From Cryptosporangium sp044454545 (lineage in GTDB: Bacteria; Actinomycetota; Actinomycetes; Mycobacteriales; Cryptosporangiaceae), in NCBI RefSeq assembly GCF_044454545.1, contig NZ_JBITDV010000008.1, positions 124,001 to 188,000 of the forward strand: a stretch of DNA of 64,000 nt, written 5' to 3'. Below, one piece after another: positions 42,323 to 49,470 of this stretch. The position numbers and the translations under genes are program-made. Within the stretch, counting starts at the first letter, position 1. Each line of letters starts with the position of its first letter. The notes below the pieces were generated by a model. The model saw only the letters and a program-made list of their open reading frames with translations. It ran no database searches and was not told the origin of the DNA.

Positions 42323-43226
42323 ATTGGACGCGGCCGGCATCACCGGCCCGGAGCTGCGTGCGTCCTATGCGGCCTGCCGCCGGCTGCTCGCCGAGCACGG
42401 GAAGACCTATCACTTGGCGACGCTGCTGCTGCCCCCGGCGAAGCGGCCGTACGTCCAGGCGCTGTACGGGTTCGCCCGGTACGCCGACGAGATCGTCGAC
42501 GACCTGTCCTCGACGCTGACCGACGACGAGAAGGCCGCGGAGCTCGACGAATTCGCGGTTTCCGTGCTCGGCGACCTCAAACGCGGCGAATCAGACCACC
42601 CGATCACCCGGGCGCTGGTCGACACCGTCGTGCGCTGGGACGTCGACGTGGCGCTCATCGAGGCGTTCCTGGTCTCGATGCGGATGGACCTCACGGTCAC
42701 CGAGTACGCGACCTACGACGACCTGATGACGTACGTCTACGGGTCGGCGGCGGTGATCGGCCTGGAGATGGTGCCGATCCTCGAGCACCCCGGCGTGCCG
42801 CGCTCGATCGTCGAGCCGTACGCCCACGACCTCGGCGTCGCGTTCCAGCTCGCGAACTTCGTCCGGGACGTCGGCGAGGATCTGCGCCGGGGCCGGATCT
42901 ACCTGCCGATGGAAGACCTGGCGCTGTTCGGCGTCGATCGGGATCGGCTCGCGCGCGGGGTGGTCGACGGGCCGATCCGGCGGCTGCTGGCGTACGAGGT
43001 CGCGCGCTGCCGGGAGATCTACCGGGCCGCCTGGCCGGGCTTCCGGCTGCTCGCTCCGGAGAGCCAGGAGTGCATGAAGACCGCGTTCCTGCTCTACGGC
43101 GGCATCCTGGACGCCGTCGAGCAGGCCGACTACCAGGTGCTGGACCGGCGGGTCGCGGTCAGTAACGCCCGCCGCGCCCGGGTGGCGCTGCCCGCTCTGG
43201 TGCGCGCCGTCCGCGCCCGAGCCTGA
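42309..43226 (+). CDS. crtB: Phytoene synthase
   Basis: A 305-residue CrtB/squalene-phytoene synthase, joining two GGPP to phytoene. The first Asp-rich motif is FARYADEIVDD and the second FQLANFVRDVGEDLRRGRIY, with YVYGSAAVIGLEM between. The ATG at 42309 overlaps the mannosyltransferase by 14 bases. The 3' end overlaps crtYd, on the opposite strand, by 68 bases, so the last codons of each are antisense to the other. Confidence 0.95.
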   Translation: MSTRELDAAGITGPELRASYAACRRLLAEHGKTYHLATLLLPPAKRPYVQALYGFARYADEIVDDLSSTLTDDEKAAELDEFAVSVLGDLKRGESDHPITRALVDTVVRWDVDVALIEAFLVSMRMDLTVTEYATYDDLMTYVYGSAAVIGLEMVPILEHPGVPRSIVEPYAHDLGVAFQLANFVRDVGEDLRRGRIYLPMEDLALFGVDRDRLARGVVDGPIRRLLAYEVARCREIYRAAWPGFRLLAPESQECMKTAFLLYGGILDAVEQADYQVLDRRVAVSNARRARVALPALVRAVRARA

Positions 43227-43524
43227 CCCAGGTGGAGACCGCGAACAGCACGAGCGCGAACCCGAACAGCAGGTCTTCGACCGGCGCGTAGATGATCCGG
43301 CCGTCGCCGAACAGCCGCGGCCCGCCGTTGCCGATGATTTCGTCCGGGTTGTACCGGACGATCGTGCGCCCGGTGAGGAAGCCGTTCGTGAGCAGCTGGA
43401 AAAACACCACGATCGCGTAGGAAACCCACCAGACCCGGCGGGTGACCAGCCGGGTCCGGTAGACGAACAGGTCGATGACGAGCGCGACGACCACGCCGAG
43501 CACGGCCGCCTGCGTGTAACTCAT
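43159..43524 (-). CDS. crtYd: Lycopene cyclase subunit CrtYd
   Basis: A 121-residue membrane protein with three hydrophobic segments and the family blocks VYRTRLVTRRVWWVSYAIVV, FLTGRTIVRYNPDEIIG and APVEDLLFGFALV. The heterodimeric CrtYc/CrtYd cyclase makes beta or epsilon rings from lycopene ends in actinobacteria. Its start overlaps the crtYc stop by four bases. The basic C-terminal tail (GRGRRAPERAAPPGRGGRY) is encoded opposite the crtB end. Confidence 0.9.
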   Translation of the reverse strand: MSYTQAAVLGVVVALVIDLFVYRTRLVTRRVWWVSYAIVVFFQLLTNGFLTGRTIVRYNPDEIIGNGGPRLFGDGRIIYAPVEDLLFGFALVLFAVSTWVRLGRGRRAPERAAPPGRGGRY

Positions 43525-43847
43525 TCCTCGTCACCGGCCCGCCAGCCGGTGACCTTGCGGACGGCCTCGAACGCCAGGATCGCCGCGATCGGCACGACCA
43601 GGAAGAACAACAGCTCCTCCAGCGGCAGCGGGCCGAGCCGGAGCCCGGTCATCTGCTTCTCGTCGAACGTCCAGTGCCCGGCCCTGATCGCCAGCACGTC
43701 CCAGAGCACGAAGACCGCCGCGGCCGGCGCCAGCGCGAGCAGCAGGCGCTTCCAGCGCCGGTACACCCGTACCCGCAGGAACACCTCGAGCCAGCCGGAG
43801 CCGATCACGATGAACACGAGCACGGCCAGATAACTCAGGTGCCGCAC
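43521..43847 (-). CDS. crtYc: Lycopene cyclase subunit CrtYc
   Basis: A 108-residue membrane protein with three hydrophobic segments. The PLEELLFFLVVPIAAILAFE segment contains the PLEE motif needed in CrtYc-type cyclases, and HWTFDEKQMTGLRLGPL precedes it. It partners with crtYd to cyclise lycopene. The pair is transcribed toward crtB, and its promoter should lie in the short gap before the Rv2175c-like gene. Confidence 0.9.
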   Translation of the reverse strand: MRHLSYLAVLVFIVIGSGWLEVFLRVRVYRRWKRLLLALAPAAAVFVLWDVLAIRAGHWTFDEKQMTGLRLGPLPLEELLFFLVVPIAAILAFEAVRKVTGWRAGDEE

Positions 43848-43862
43848 TCAGACGTCCCGCAC

Positions 43863-44240
43863 TCAGAAACCCAGGGCCTGGGCGCGGCGCTTGATCTCGG
43901 TCGGCCGCTCACGCAGCGCAGCCGCGGCCGTACCCTCGGGCAGCGTCGAGTCCGGAGTGTAGAACCAGGTCAACGCTTCTTCGGGCGAGTACCCGGCGTC
44001 GTGCAGAACCGTGAGCACACCGGCCAGGTGCCGGGCCAGGTTCGAGTTCTGGCCCGCCTCGGACCGGAGATCGGGCACCAGGTCGGCGGGCAGCCGCACC
44101 ACACCGTCCCGGCGGACGGCGAGGAGCGCACCGTTCTTCACCATCTGGTGCACGCGCGTGACGCGGACGTCGAGTCGTTCCGCGGCTTCGGGGACGGTCA
44201 GCCACTCGGTGGGGCCGACATCTGTTTTGCTGGGTTCCAC
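43863..44240 (-). CDS. Rv2175c-like winged-helix DNA-binding protein
   Basis: A 125-residue protein from the GTG at 44240. WLTVPEAAERLDVRVTRVHQ is a MerR/excisionase-like helix-turn-helix, and the C-terminal domain (LVPDLRSEAGQNSNLARHL onward to WFYTPDSTLPEGTAAAAL) matches the Rv2175c family. M. tuberculosis Rv2175c is phosphorylated by the adjacent kinase PknL, which abolishes DNA binding. The same divergent arrangement with a kinase gene is found here (137-base gap). Phosphorylation is inferred from that precedent. Confidence 0.85.
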   Translation of the reverse strand: MEPSKTDVGPTEWLTVPEAAERLDVRVTRVHQMVKNGALLAVRRDGVVRLPADLVPDLRSEAGQNSNLARHLAGVLTVLHDAGYSPEEALTWFYTPDSTLPEGTAAAALRERPTEIKRRAQALGF

Positions 44241-44376
44241 GCGCCAACGATCCCACGAGATCTCGGTTCGGGAACGAACACGGTCCCCCAGCGAACCGTT
44301 TTGGGCCCAGATGCGTGTGCCGAAGCATGGATCTGCGCGGGGTCGCCTGTCTCGTTGACTCTCTCTCCGTACACTG

Positions 44377-46365
44377 ATGCCCGTGGACAGGACGCTGGCC
44401 GACCCCATGGTGGGTGCCGTGCTCGAAGGCCGCTACCGAATTCGGGGGCGGATCGCGCGCGGTGGCATGGCGACCGTGTACGACGCGATGGACGAACGTC
44501 TGGAACGGACCGTCGCGGTCAAGATCATGCATCCGGGCTACGCGGCCGACCCGGCCTTCGTGCACCGCTTCATCCAGGAGGCGCGTTCCGCCGCCGCGCT
44601 GAGCCACCCGCACGTCGTCGCGGTCTACGACCAGGGCGTTCACGAGGGTCTCGCGTTCCTCGTGATGGAGCAGGTCCAGGGCCGCACGCTGCGTGAGCTG
44701 CTCGTCGCACGCGGTCGGCTGCCCGCGGCCGAGGCGCTCGCGATCATCGATCCGGTGCTCGACGCGCTCGCCGCCGCACACCGCCACGGCATGATCCACC
44801 GGGACGTGAAGCCCGAGAACGTGCTGATCGGCAACGACGGCCGCGCGGTGAAGGTCGCCGACTTCGGTCTGGCCAGGGCAGTCGCGTCGGTCGGTCCCAC
44901 GTCGACGCGCGGCGTCGTCATGGGCACCGTGGCGTATGTCTCACCCGAGCAGATCACCTACGGCCAGGCCAGTACCCGCAGTGACGTGTACTCCGCCGGC
45001 ATCATGCTCTTCGAGATGCTCACCGGCTCGGTGCCCTACGGCGGCGACTCCTCGGTGAACATCGCTTTCCAGCACGTCCACGCGGACGTGCCGGCGCCGT
45101 CGACGCGCACCCCGATGGTGCCGCCCTCGCTCGACGAGCTGTCGGTCCGCGCCACCCGCCGTGACCCGAACGCCCGCCCGGCCGACGCCGGGGCGTTCCT
45201 CGACGAGCTGCGCGTGGTCCGCGACGAGCTCGAAGGCCGCACGACCCGCAGCGTGTCCGGCGGGCCGCTGCCGCAGAGCGGGCCGCCGACCAGCACGTTC
45301 ACCGCGTCGGCGGCGGTGCCGGTGCCGCAGGCGCCCGGCCAGCACACCCACGTCGTCCCGCGCCACGGCGACATGCGCGGCACCGCGATGATGCCCGGCG
45401 GCATGATGCCGCCTCCTCCCGGCGGTGGTCACCGGGCGGGCGGATATCCGGCCGGCCTTCCCGGCCCGCTGGGCCGGATCACGCGGCATCAGCGCAAGCT
45501 CGTGATCATCGCGGTCGCGGTGGTACTGGCGCTGATCGCGGCGAGCACCGGCTGGTATCTCGGCGTCGGCCGTTACACCGACACGCCGCAGCTGCTCGAG
45601 CTCAACCAGGCCGACGCCACCACCCAGGCGAACACCGCCGGGCTCGACATCGTGATCAAGCAAGACTTCGACGACAAGGCGCTGACCGGCCGCGTCTTCA
45701 AGCAGTCGCCCGGCCCCGGCGGGCGGATCCGCAAGGGCGGCACGGTCACGATCACGGTCTCCAGGGGCCCGGACGTCGTCCAGATCCCGACCAGCCTCAA
45801 GGGCAAGAGCCGGGCCACGGCCGAGAAGACACTGACCGATCTCGGGTTCAAGCCGGCAGCCAAGTTCGAGTTCAACGACAACGTCGACTCGAACAAGCTG
45901 ATCTCGACGTCGCCGCCGCTCGGCAACAAGGCGCGGCGGGGCAGCCCGGTCACGATCGTGATCAGCCGCGGCAAGGGCATCACGCTGCCCGACCTCACGG
46001 GCAAGTCCCGCGAGGAGGCCGAGGGGATCATCGAGCAGCTCGGGCTGGAAAAGCAGATCACGACCGACGACACGAACTCCGACCCGAACAAGGCCGGCAA
46101 GGTCCTGAAGCAGGATCCGCCGCCCGGGCAGGTGTCGGGCGACGTCACGGTGAAGCTCACCGTCGCCCAGGGGCAGTCGCAAGTGGAGATCCCGGACGTC
46201 AGCGGCCAGCAGTTCGACGACGCGAAGCAGCAGCTCCAGGAGGCGGGCCTCCGGGTGAAGCGGCGCGGCGGCCGCGACGACGACGACGCCAGGGTGCTGT
46301 TCCAGTTCCCGTCCCCCGGCAACCTGGTCGCCGCCGGCACCGAGGTGACGCTGTTCACGGGCTGA
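44377..46365 (+). CDS. PASTA-domain Ser/Thr protein kinase (PknL-like)
   Basis: A 662-residue transmembrane kinase. The kinase domain (about 20-285) has RGGMATVYDAMDERLERTVA with the ATP lysine in VAVKIM, HRDVKPENVLIG and the activation-loop start DFGLARAVAS. A Pro/Gly linker leads to one membrane span (about 374-395, LVIIAVAVVLALIAASTGWY), then four PASTA repeats, with typical GDVTVKLTVAQG and SPVTIVISRG ends. PASTA kinases sense muropeptides or lipid II. The context (Rv2175c homologue upstream, DAHP synthase downstream) matches pknL of M. tuberculosis, although the M. tuberculosis protein lacks PASTA repeats. Confidence 0.93.
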   Translation: MPVDRTLADPMVGAVLEGRYRIRGRIARGGMATVYDAMDERLERTVAVKIMHPGYAADPAFVHRFIQEARSAAALSHPHVVAVYDQGVHEGLAFLVMEQVQGRTLRELLVARGRLPAAEALAIIDPVLDALAAAHRHGMIHRDVKPENVLIGNDGRAVKVADFGLARAVASVGPTSTRGVVMGTVAYVSPEQITYGQASTRSDVYSAGIMLFEMLTGSVPYGGDSSVNIAFQHVHADVPAPSTRTPMVPPSLDELSVRATRRDPNARPADAGAFLDELRVVRDELEGRTTRSVSGGPLPQSGPPTSTFTASAAVPVPQAPGQHTHVVPRHGDMRGTAMMPGGMMPPPPGGGHRAGGYPAGLPGPLGRITRHQRKLVIIAVAVVLALIAASTGWYLGVGRYTDTPQLLELNQADATTQANTAGLDIVIKQDFDDKALTGRVFKQSPGPGGRIRKGGTVTITVSRGPDVVQIPTSLKGKSRATAEKTLTDLGFKPAAKFEFNDNVDSNKLISTSPPLGNKARRGSPVTIVISRGKGITLPDLTGKSREEAEGIIEQLGLEKQITTDDTNSDPNKAGKVLKQDPPPGQVSGDVTVKLTVAQGQSQVEIPDVSGQQFDDAKQQLQEAGLRVKRRGGRDDDDARVLFQFPSPGNLVAAGTEVTLFTG

Positions 46366-47207
46366 TGCTGGGCGCTCACGTCCCCGCGTCGGGCGGGCTG
46401 GCGAAACGTGCGATTCCCTACGCGGAGCGGATCGGGGCGAACACCGTGCAGGTGTTCGTCTCGAACCCGCGCGGCTGGGCGCCCTCCGCCGGTGTGCCCG
46501 CGCAGGACGAGCGGTTCGCCGCCTGGGCCGCCGAGAACGACATCGCGGTGTTCGTCCACGCCACGCTCCTGGTGAACCTGGGGTCGGCGGCCGAGGCCAC
46601 GGTCGGGAAGTCGGCCGCGTCGCTGCGTCACGCGGTCGCCCGCGGCCGGGCGATCGGTGCCCGGGGCGTCGTGTTCCACGCCGGGTCGTCGCTGGCCACC
46701 GAGCGCCGTGAGCAGGCCTACGGGCAGCTGCGCGAGCACCTGCTCCCGCTGCTCGACGAGCTGACACCGGACGACCCGGATCTGCTGGTCGAACCGACCG
46801 CCGGGGGCGGGTTCGCGCTGGCGTCCCTGGTCGAAGACCTCGCGGAGTACTTCGCGTCGGTCGACGCCCACCCACGGCTGCGGGTCTGCCTCGACACCTG
46901 CCACGCGCACGCCGCCGGACACGACCTGTCGGAGCCCGGCGGTCTGGCGAAGGTGCTCGACACGCTCGTGGACACGGTGGGGCCCGACCGGCTCGCGCTC
47001 GTGCACGCGAACGACTCGCGGGATCCAGTGGGGTCGCTCCGGGACCGTCACACGACGCTGGGCGAGGGCACGATCGGGCTCGACGGCTTCCGCGCGCTGT
47101 TCACGCACCCGGCCGCCGCGGGCGTCCCGATTCTCGTCGAGACTCCGTCCGAAGACGACGGAGCCGGCCATGCCGCCGATATCGCCCGGCTTCGCAGCCT
47201 GATCTGA
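46365..47207 (+). CDS. nfo: Endonuclease IV-type AP endonuclease
   Basis: A 280-residue TIM-barrel AP endonuclease. LGAHVPASGGLAKRAIPYAE gives the first metal His; HATLLVNLGS, VFHAGSS, LLVEPTAGGG, LRVCLDTCHAHAAGHDL and LVHANDSRDPVGSLRDRHT, then LGEGTIGLDGF supply the remaining His, Glu and Asp ligands of the trinuclear zinc site. It starts on the last base of the kinase stop codon. The protein repairs abasic sites. Length is normal. Confidence 0.93.
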   Translation: MLGAHVPASGGLAKRAIPYAERIGANTVQVFVSNPRGWAPSAGVPAQDERFAAWAAENDIAVFVHATLLVNLGSAAEATVGKSAASLRHAVARGRAIGARGVVFHAGSSLATERREQAYGQLREHLLPLLDELTPDDPDLLVEPTAGGGFALASLVEDLAEYFASVDAHPRLRVCLDTCHAHAAGHDLSEPGGLAKVLDTLVDTVGPDRLALVHANDSRDPVGSLRDRHTTLGEGTIGLDGFRALFTHPAAAGVPILVETPSEDDGAGHAADIARLRSLI

Positions 47208-47255
47208 CGGCCACCCGACACCGCATCACGTTTCGCATCGGTTACGCTTCCTCAC

Positions 47256-47324
47256 ATGCTGCAGCGCAACTTTTGGTATGGCTACCGCCCGGGCGTCCCC
47301 CGGCGGCCAGCCGCGCTGCTCTAG
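47256..47324 (+). CDS. Aromatic amino acid leader peptide of the DAHP synthase gene
   Basis: A 22-codon frame from ATG to TAG. Residues 5-10 read NFWYGY, with codons for Phe, Trp, Tyr, Gly, Tyr in succession, so slow decoding of any aromatic codon would stall the ribosome. The remainder is RPGVPRRPAALL. A terminator hairpin lies 26 bases beyond the stop and the class I DAHP synthase begins 77 bases beyond it. This is the layout of transcription attenuation sensing aromatic amino acids. Confidence 0.88.
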   Translation: MLQRNFWYGYRPGVPRRPAALL

Positions 47325-47349
47325 CGCCACAGCCGCTGAACCTTCCGAC

Positions 47350-47374
47350 AGCCCCGGGCCCCAGGCCCGGGGCT
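47350..47374 (+). terminator. Attenuator hairpin before the class I DAHP synthase
   Basis: AGCCCCGGGCC and GGCCCGGGGCT pair over eleven bases around a three-base loop, followed by CGTCGCATTTCT. It stands between the aromatic leader peptide and the DAHP synthase start, so it should be the terminator arm of an attenuator. Confidence 0.85.
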
Positions 47375-47400
47375 CGTCGCATTTCTAGGAGAAAATTTCC

Positions 47401-48432
47401 ATGGTCATCGTCATGAGTCCCGACGCTCCCGACAGCGCTCTGCAGACCGTCGTCTCGACGGTCGAGGAGGCCGGAGGTTCCGCGTTCGTCTCCCGCGGAG
47501 TCACCCGCACGATCGTCGGCGTGGTCGCCGGCGAGCCGGTGCTGGCCTCCCTCGAGGTGGAAGGACTGCCCGGCGTCGCCGAGGTCGTCCGGATCACCTC
47601 GCCGTACAAACTGGTCAGCCGGGAGAACCATCTCCGGACGTCGACCGTCAACGTCCGTGGCGTCCCGATCGGCCCCGACAGCGTGACGCTGATCGCCGGT
47701 CCGTGTGCCGTGGAGACGCCGGAGCAGACGCTCGAGGCCGCCCTGATGGCCAAGCGGGCCGGTGCCGCGCTGATGCGTGGCGGTGCGTACAAGCCGCGGA
47801 CGTCGCCCTACGCGTTCCAGGGGCTCGGCGTCGACGGGCTGAAGATCCTGGCCGACGTCCGCACCGAGACCGGCCTGCCGGTGGTGACCGAGATCGTCGA
47901 CCCGGCCGACATCGACGTCGTCGCCGAGTACGCGGACATGCTGCAGGTCGGCACCCGGAACATGCAGAACTTCGCGCTGCTGCAGGCCGTCGGGTCGGTC
48001 GGCAAGCCGGTGCTGCTCAAGCGCGGGCTGACCGCGACCTACGAGGAATGGCTGATGGCGGCCGAGTACATCGCCCAGCGCGGCAACCTCGACATCGTCC
48101 TGTGCGAGCGGGGGGTGCGGTCGTTCGAGCCGGCGCTCCGCAACATGCTCGACGTGTCGGCGGTGCCGATGGTGCACCAGCTGTCGCACCTGCCGATCCT
48201 GATCGACCCCTCGCACGCGGCCGGGCGGCGTGAGCTGGTGGTTCCGCTGGCCAAGGCGGCGATCGGCGTCGGCGCCGAGGGGCTGCTGATCGACGTCCAC
48301 CCGCACCCCGAGACCGCCAAGTGCGACGGCCCCCAGGCCCTGCACGGCACCGACCTCGAGGAGCTCGCGAACGCGGTCCACACCCTGCCGCCGGCCCTCG
48401 GCAAAACGCTCACCGCTGCACCCGCGGCCTGA
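47401..48432 (+). CDS. aroF: Class I (beta subtype) 3-deoxy-7-phosphoheptulonate synthase
   Basis: A 343-residue DAHP synthase that condenses PEP and erythrose 4-phosphate, the first step to aromatic amino acids. An N-terminal ferredoxin-like regulatory domain (1-75) precedes the TIM barrel, with LIAGPCAVETPEQTLEAAL, LMRGGAYKPRTSPYAFQGLG, MLQVGTRNMQNFALLQ, VLLKRGLTATYEEWL and ILIDPSHAAGRRELV. This is the AroF_2/TM0343 type, with the metal ligands Cys, His, Glu and Asp present. The leader peptide and hairpin upstream indicate attenuation. A non-homologous class II enzyme is encoded at 52809-54140. Confidence 0.94.
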   Translation: MVIVMSPDAPDSALQTVVSTVEEAGGSAFVSRGVTRTIVGVVAGEPVLASLEVEGLPGVAEVVRITSPYKLVSRENHLRTSTVNVRGVPIGPDSVTLIAGPCAVETPEQTLEAALMAKRAGAALMRGGAYKPRTSPYAFQGLGVDGLKILADVRTETGLPVVTEIVDPADIDVVAEYADMLQVGTRNMQNFALLQAVGSVGKPVLLKRGLTATYEEWLMAAEYIAQRGNLDIVLCERGVRSFEPALRNMLDVSAVPMVHQLSHLPILIDPSHAAGRRELVVPLAKAAIGVGAEGLLIDVHPHPETAKCDGPQALHGTDLEELANAVHTLPPALGKTLTAAPAA

Positions 48433-48440
48433 TACGCCGC

Positions 48441-48474
48441 CAAAGGGACGCCACCGTCGGGTGGCGTCCCTTTG
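48441..48474 (+). terminator. Terminator after aroF
   Basis: A perfect 15-base stem starting CAAAGGGACGCCACC with a four-base loop (GTCG) begins nine bases after the aroF stop. The right arm ends in GTCCCTTTG, which gives a short T-rich segment. It is among the strongest terminators in the window. Confidence 0.88.
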
Positions 48475-48526
48475 TGCGCGAAATCCCGGGAGCGAATCCC
48501 GGCAACCACTTGATTCCAGTCCGACG

Positions 48527-48560
48527 ATAGGTAACCCTTACTGAGCCAAGCCTAACCAGG
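48527..48560 (+). promoter_or_regulatory. Possible iron-box region upstream of bfd
   Basis: Two overlapping stretches, one beginning TAGGTAACCCTTA and one containing AGCCTAACC, each agree with about 11 of 19 positions of the DtxR/IdeR consensus by hand alignment. A TTGATT at 48510 could be the -35. The match is weak, and the main support is the iron-storage genes downstream. Confidence 0.35.
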
Positions 48561-48579
48561 CCGATCCGGAGGTGAGCTC

Positions 48580-48762
48580 GTGTTCGTCTGCATCTGCACG
48601 CGCGTTCGCGAGTCCGAGATCCGGACGGTCATCAACGCCGGTGCGTGCGACGAGTTCGACGTCGCCGACGCCTGCGGGGCCGGCACCGGCTGCGGGTCCT
48701 GCGTCGAGCGGATCCGCGGGCTCCTCCACGACAGCGAGGGGTCGTTAGCGCAGGCTTCCTGA
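48580..48762 (+). CDS. bfd: Bacterioferritin-associated ferredoxin
   Basis: A 60-residue [2Fe-2S] protein from GTG 48580, with GGAGGTGAG just upstream. Cysteines are arranged as VCICTRV and GAGTGCGSCVER, the CxC-x32-CxxC type of Bfd. Bfd reduces ferric iron in the bacterioferritin core so that it can be released. The bacterioferritin gene follows 128 bases later on the same strand. Two weak matches to the IdeR/DtxR iron box lie in 48527-48560, so iron repression is plausible. Confidence 0.92.
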   Translation: MFVCICTRVRESEIRTVINAGACDEFDVADACGAGTGCGSCVERIRGLLHDSEGSLAQAS

Positions 48763-48890
48763 GGTCAGGCGTACCTTCCGACCGCGGTCCCGAGGGGGCC
48801 CAGCGGTCGGCGCGTCCTGCGTCCGAATGGGAAAAGCCCGCTCATCGGAGTTAGGGTGAGCCCTCCACAGCCAAACGGAGGATGTCCCCC

Positions 48891-49376
48891 ATGCAAGGCG
48901 ACGCGAGGGTCCTCGAGTTCCTCAACGACCAGCTCACGGGTGAGCTGACCGCGATCAACCAGTACTTCCTGCACGCGAAGATGCAGGAGAACTGGGGCTA
49001 CACCACGCTCGCGGCGCACACCAGGTCCGAGTCGATCGACGAGATGAAGCACGCGGAGCGGCTCACCGACCGGATCCTGTTCCTGGACGGCCTGCCGAAC
49101 TACCAGAAGCTCTTCTCGCTCCGGATCGGCGAGAACGTACCGGAGATGTTCCGGTGCGACATGCTGGTCGAGCAGGAGGCCGTGACGCGCCTCCGTGAGG
49201 GCATCGCCTACATGCGCTCGATCGGCGACGTCACCTCGGCCAACATCTTCGAGGACATCCTCGAGGACGAGGAGCACCACATCGACTACCTCGAGACGCA
49301 GCTCGACCTGATCGAGAAGCTCGGCGAGCCGCTCTACCTGTCGCGCCTGGCCAAGCACCCCGGCGCCGACGACTGA
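48891..49376 (+). CDS. bfr: Bacterioferritin
   Basis: A 161-residue heme-containing ferritin. The start is the second ATG (48891, MQGDARVLEFLNDQLTGELT) because GGAGG is eight bases before it, while the first ATG (48882) directly abuts that site. Ferroxidase ligands are visible as ELTAINQYFLH, HAERLTDRI, and LEDEEHHIDYLE, and Met at LFLDGLPNYQ-adjacent region fits the heme axial position. It stores iron as a 24-mer. It lies downstream of bfd and has a strong terminator 15 bases after its stop. Confidence 0.96.
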   Translation: MQGDARVLEFLNDQLTGELTAINQYFLHAKMQENWGYTTLAAHTRSESIDEMKHAERLTDRILFLDGLPNYQKLFSLRIGENVPEMFRCDMLVEQEAVTRLREGIAYMRSIGDVTSANIFEDILEDEEHHIDYLETQLDLIEKLGEPLYLSRLAKHPGADD

Positions 49377-49391
49377 GGTTCCGCTCCACCG

Positions 49392-49419
49392 CGGCGCCCT
49401 GGCACTCGCCAGGGCGCCG
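49392..49419 (+). terminator. Terminator after bacterioferritin
   Basis: CGGCGCCCTGG and CCAGGGCGCCG pair over eleven bases around a six-base loop, followed by TTTGTCGTTT. The T-rich tail makes this an unusually canonical intrinsic terminator for this genome. Confidence 0.88.
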
Positions 49420-49470
49420 TTTGTCGTTTGGTGACTCATAGTCTCGGCATGGTTACTGTGCGACGATGTT

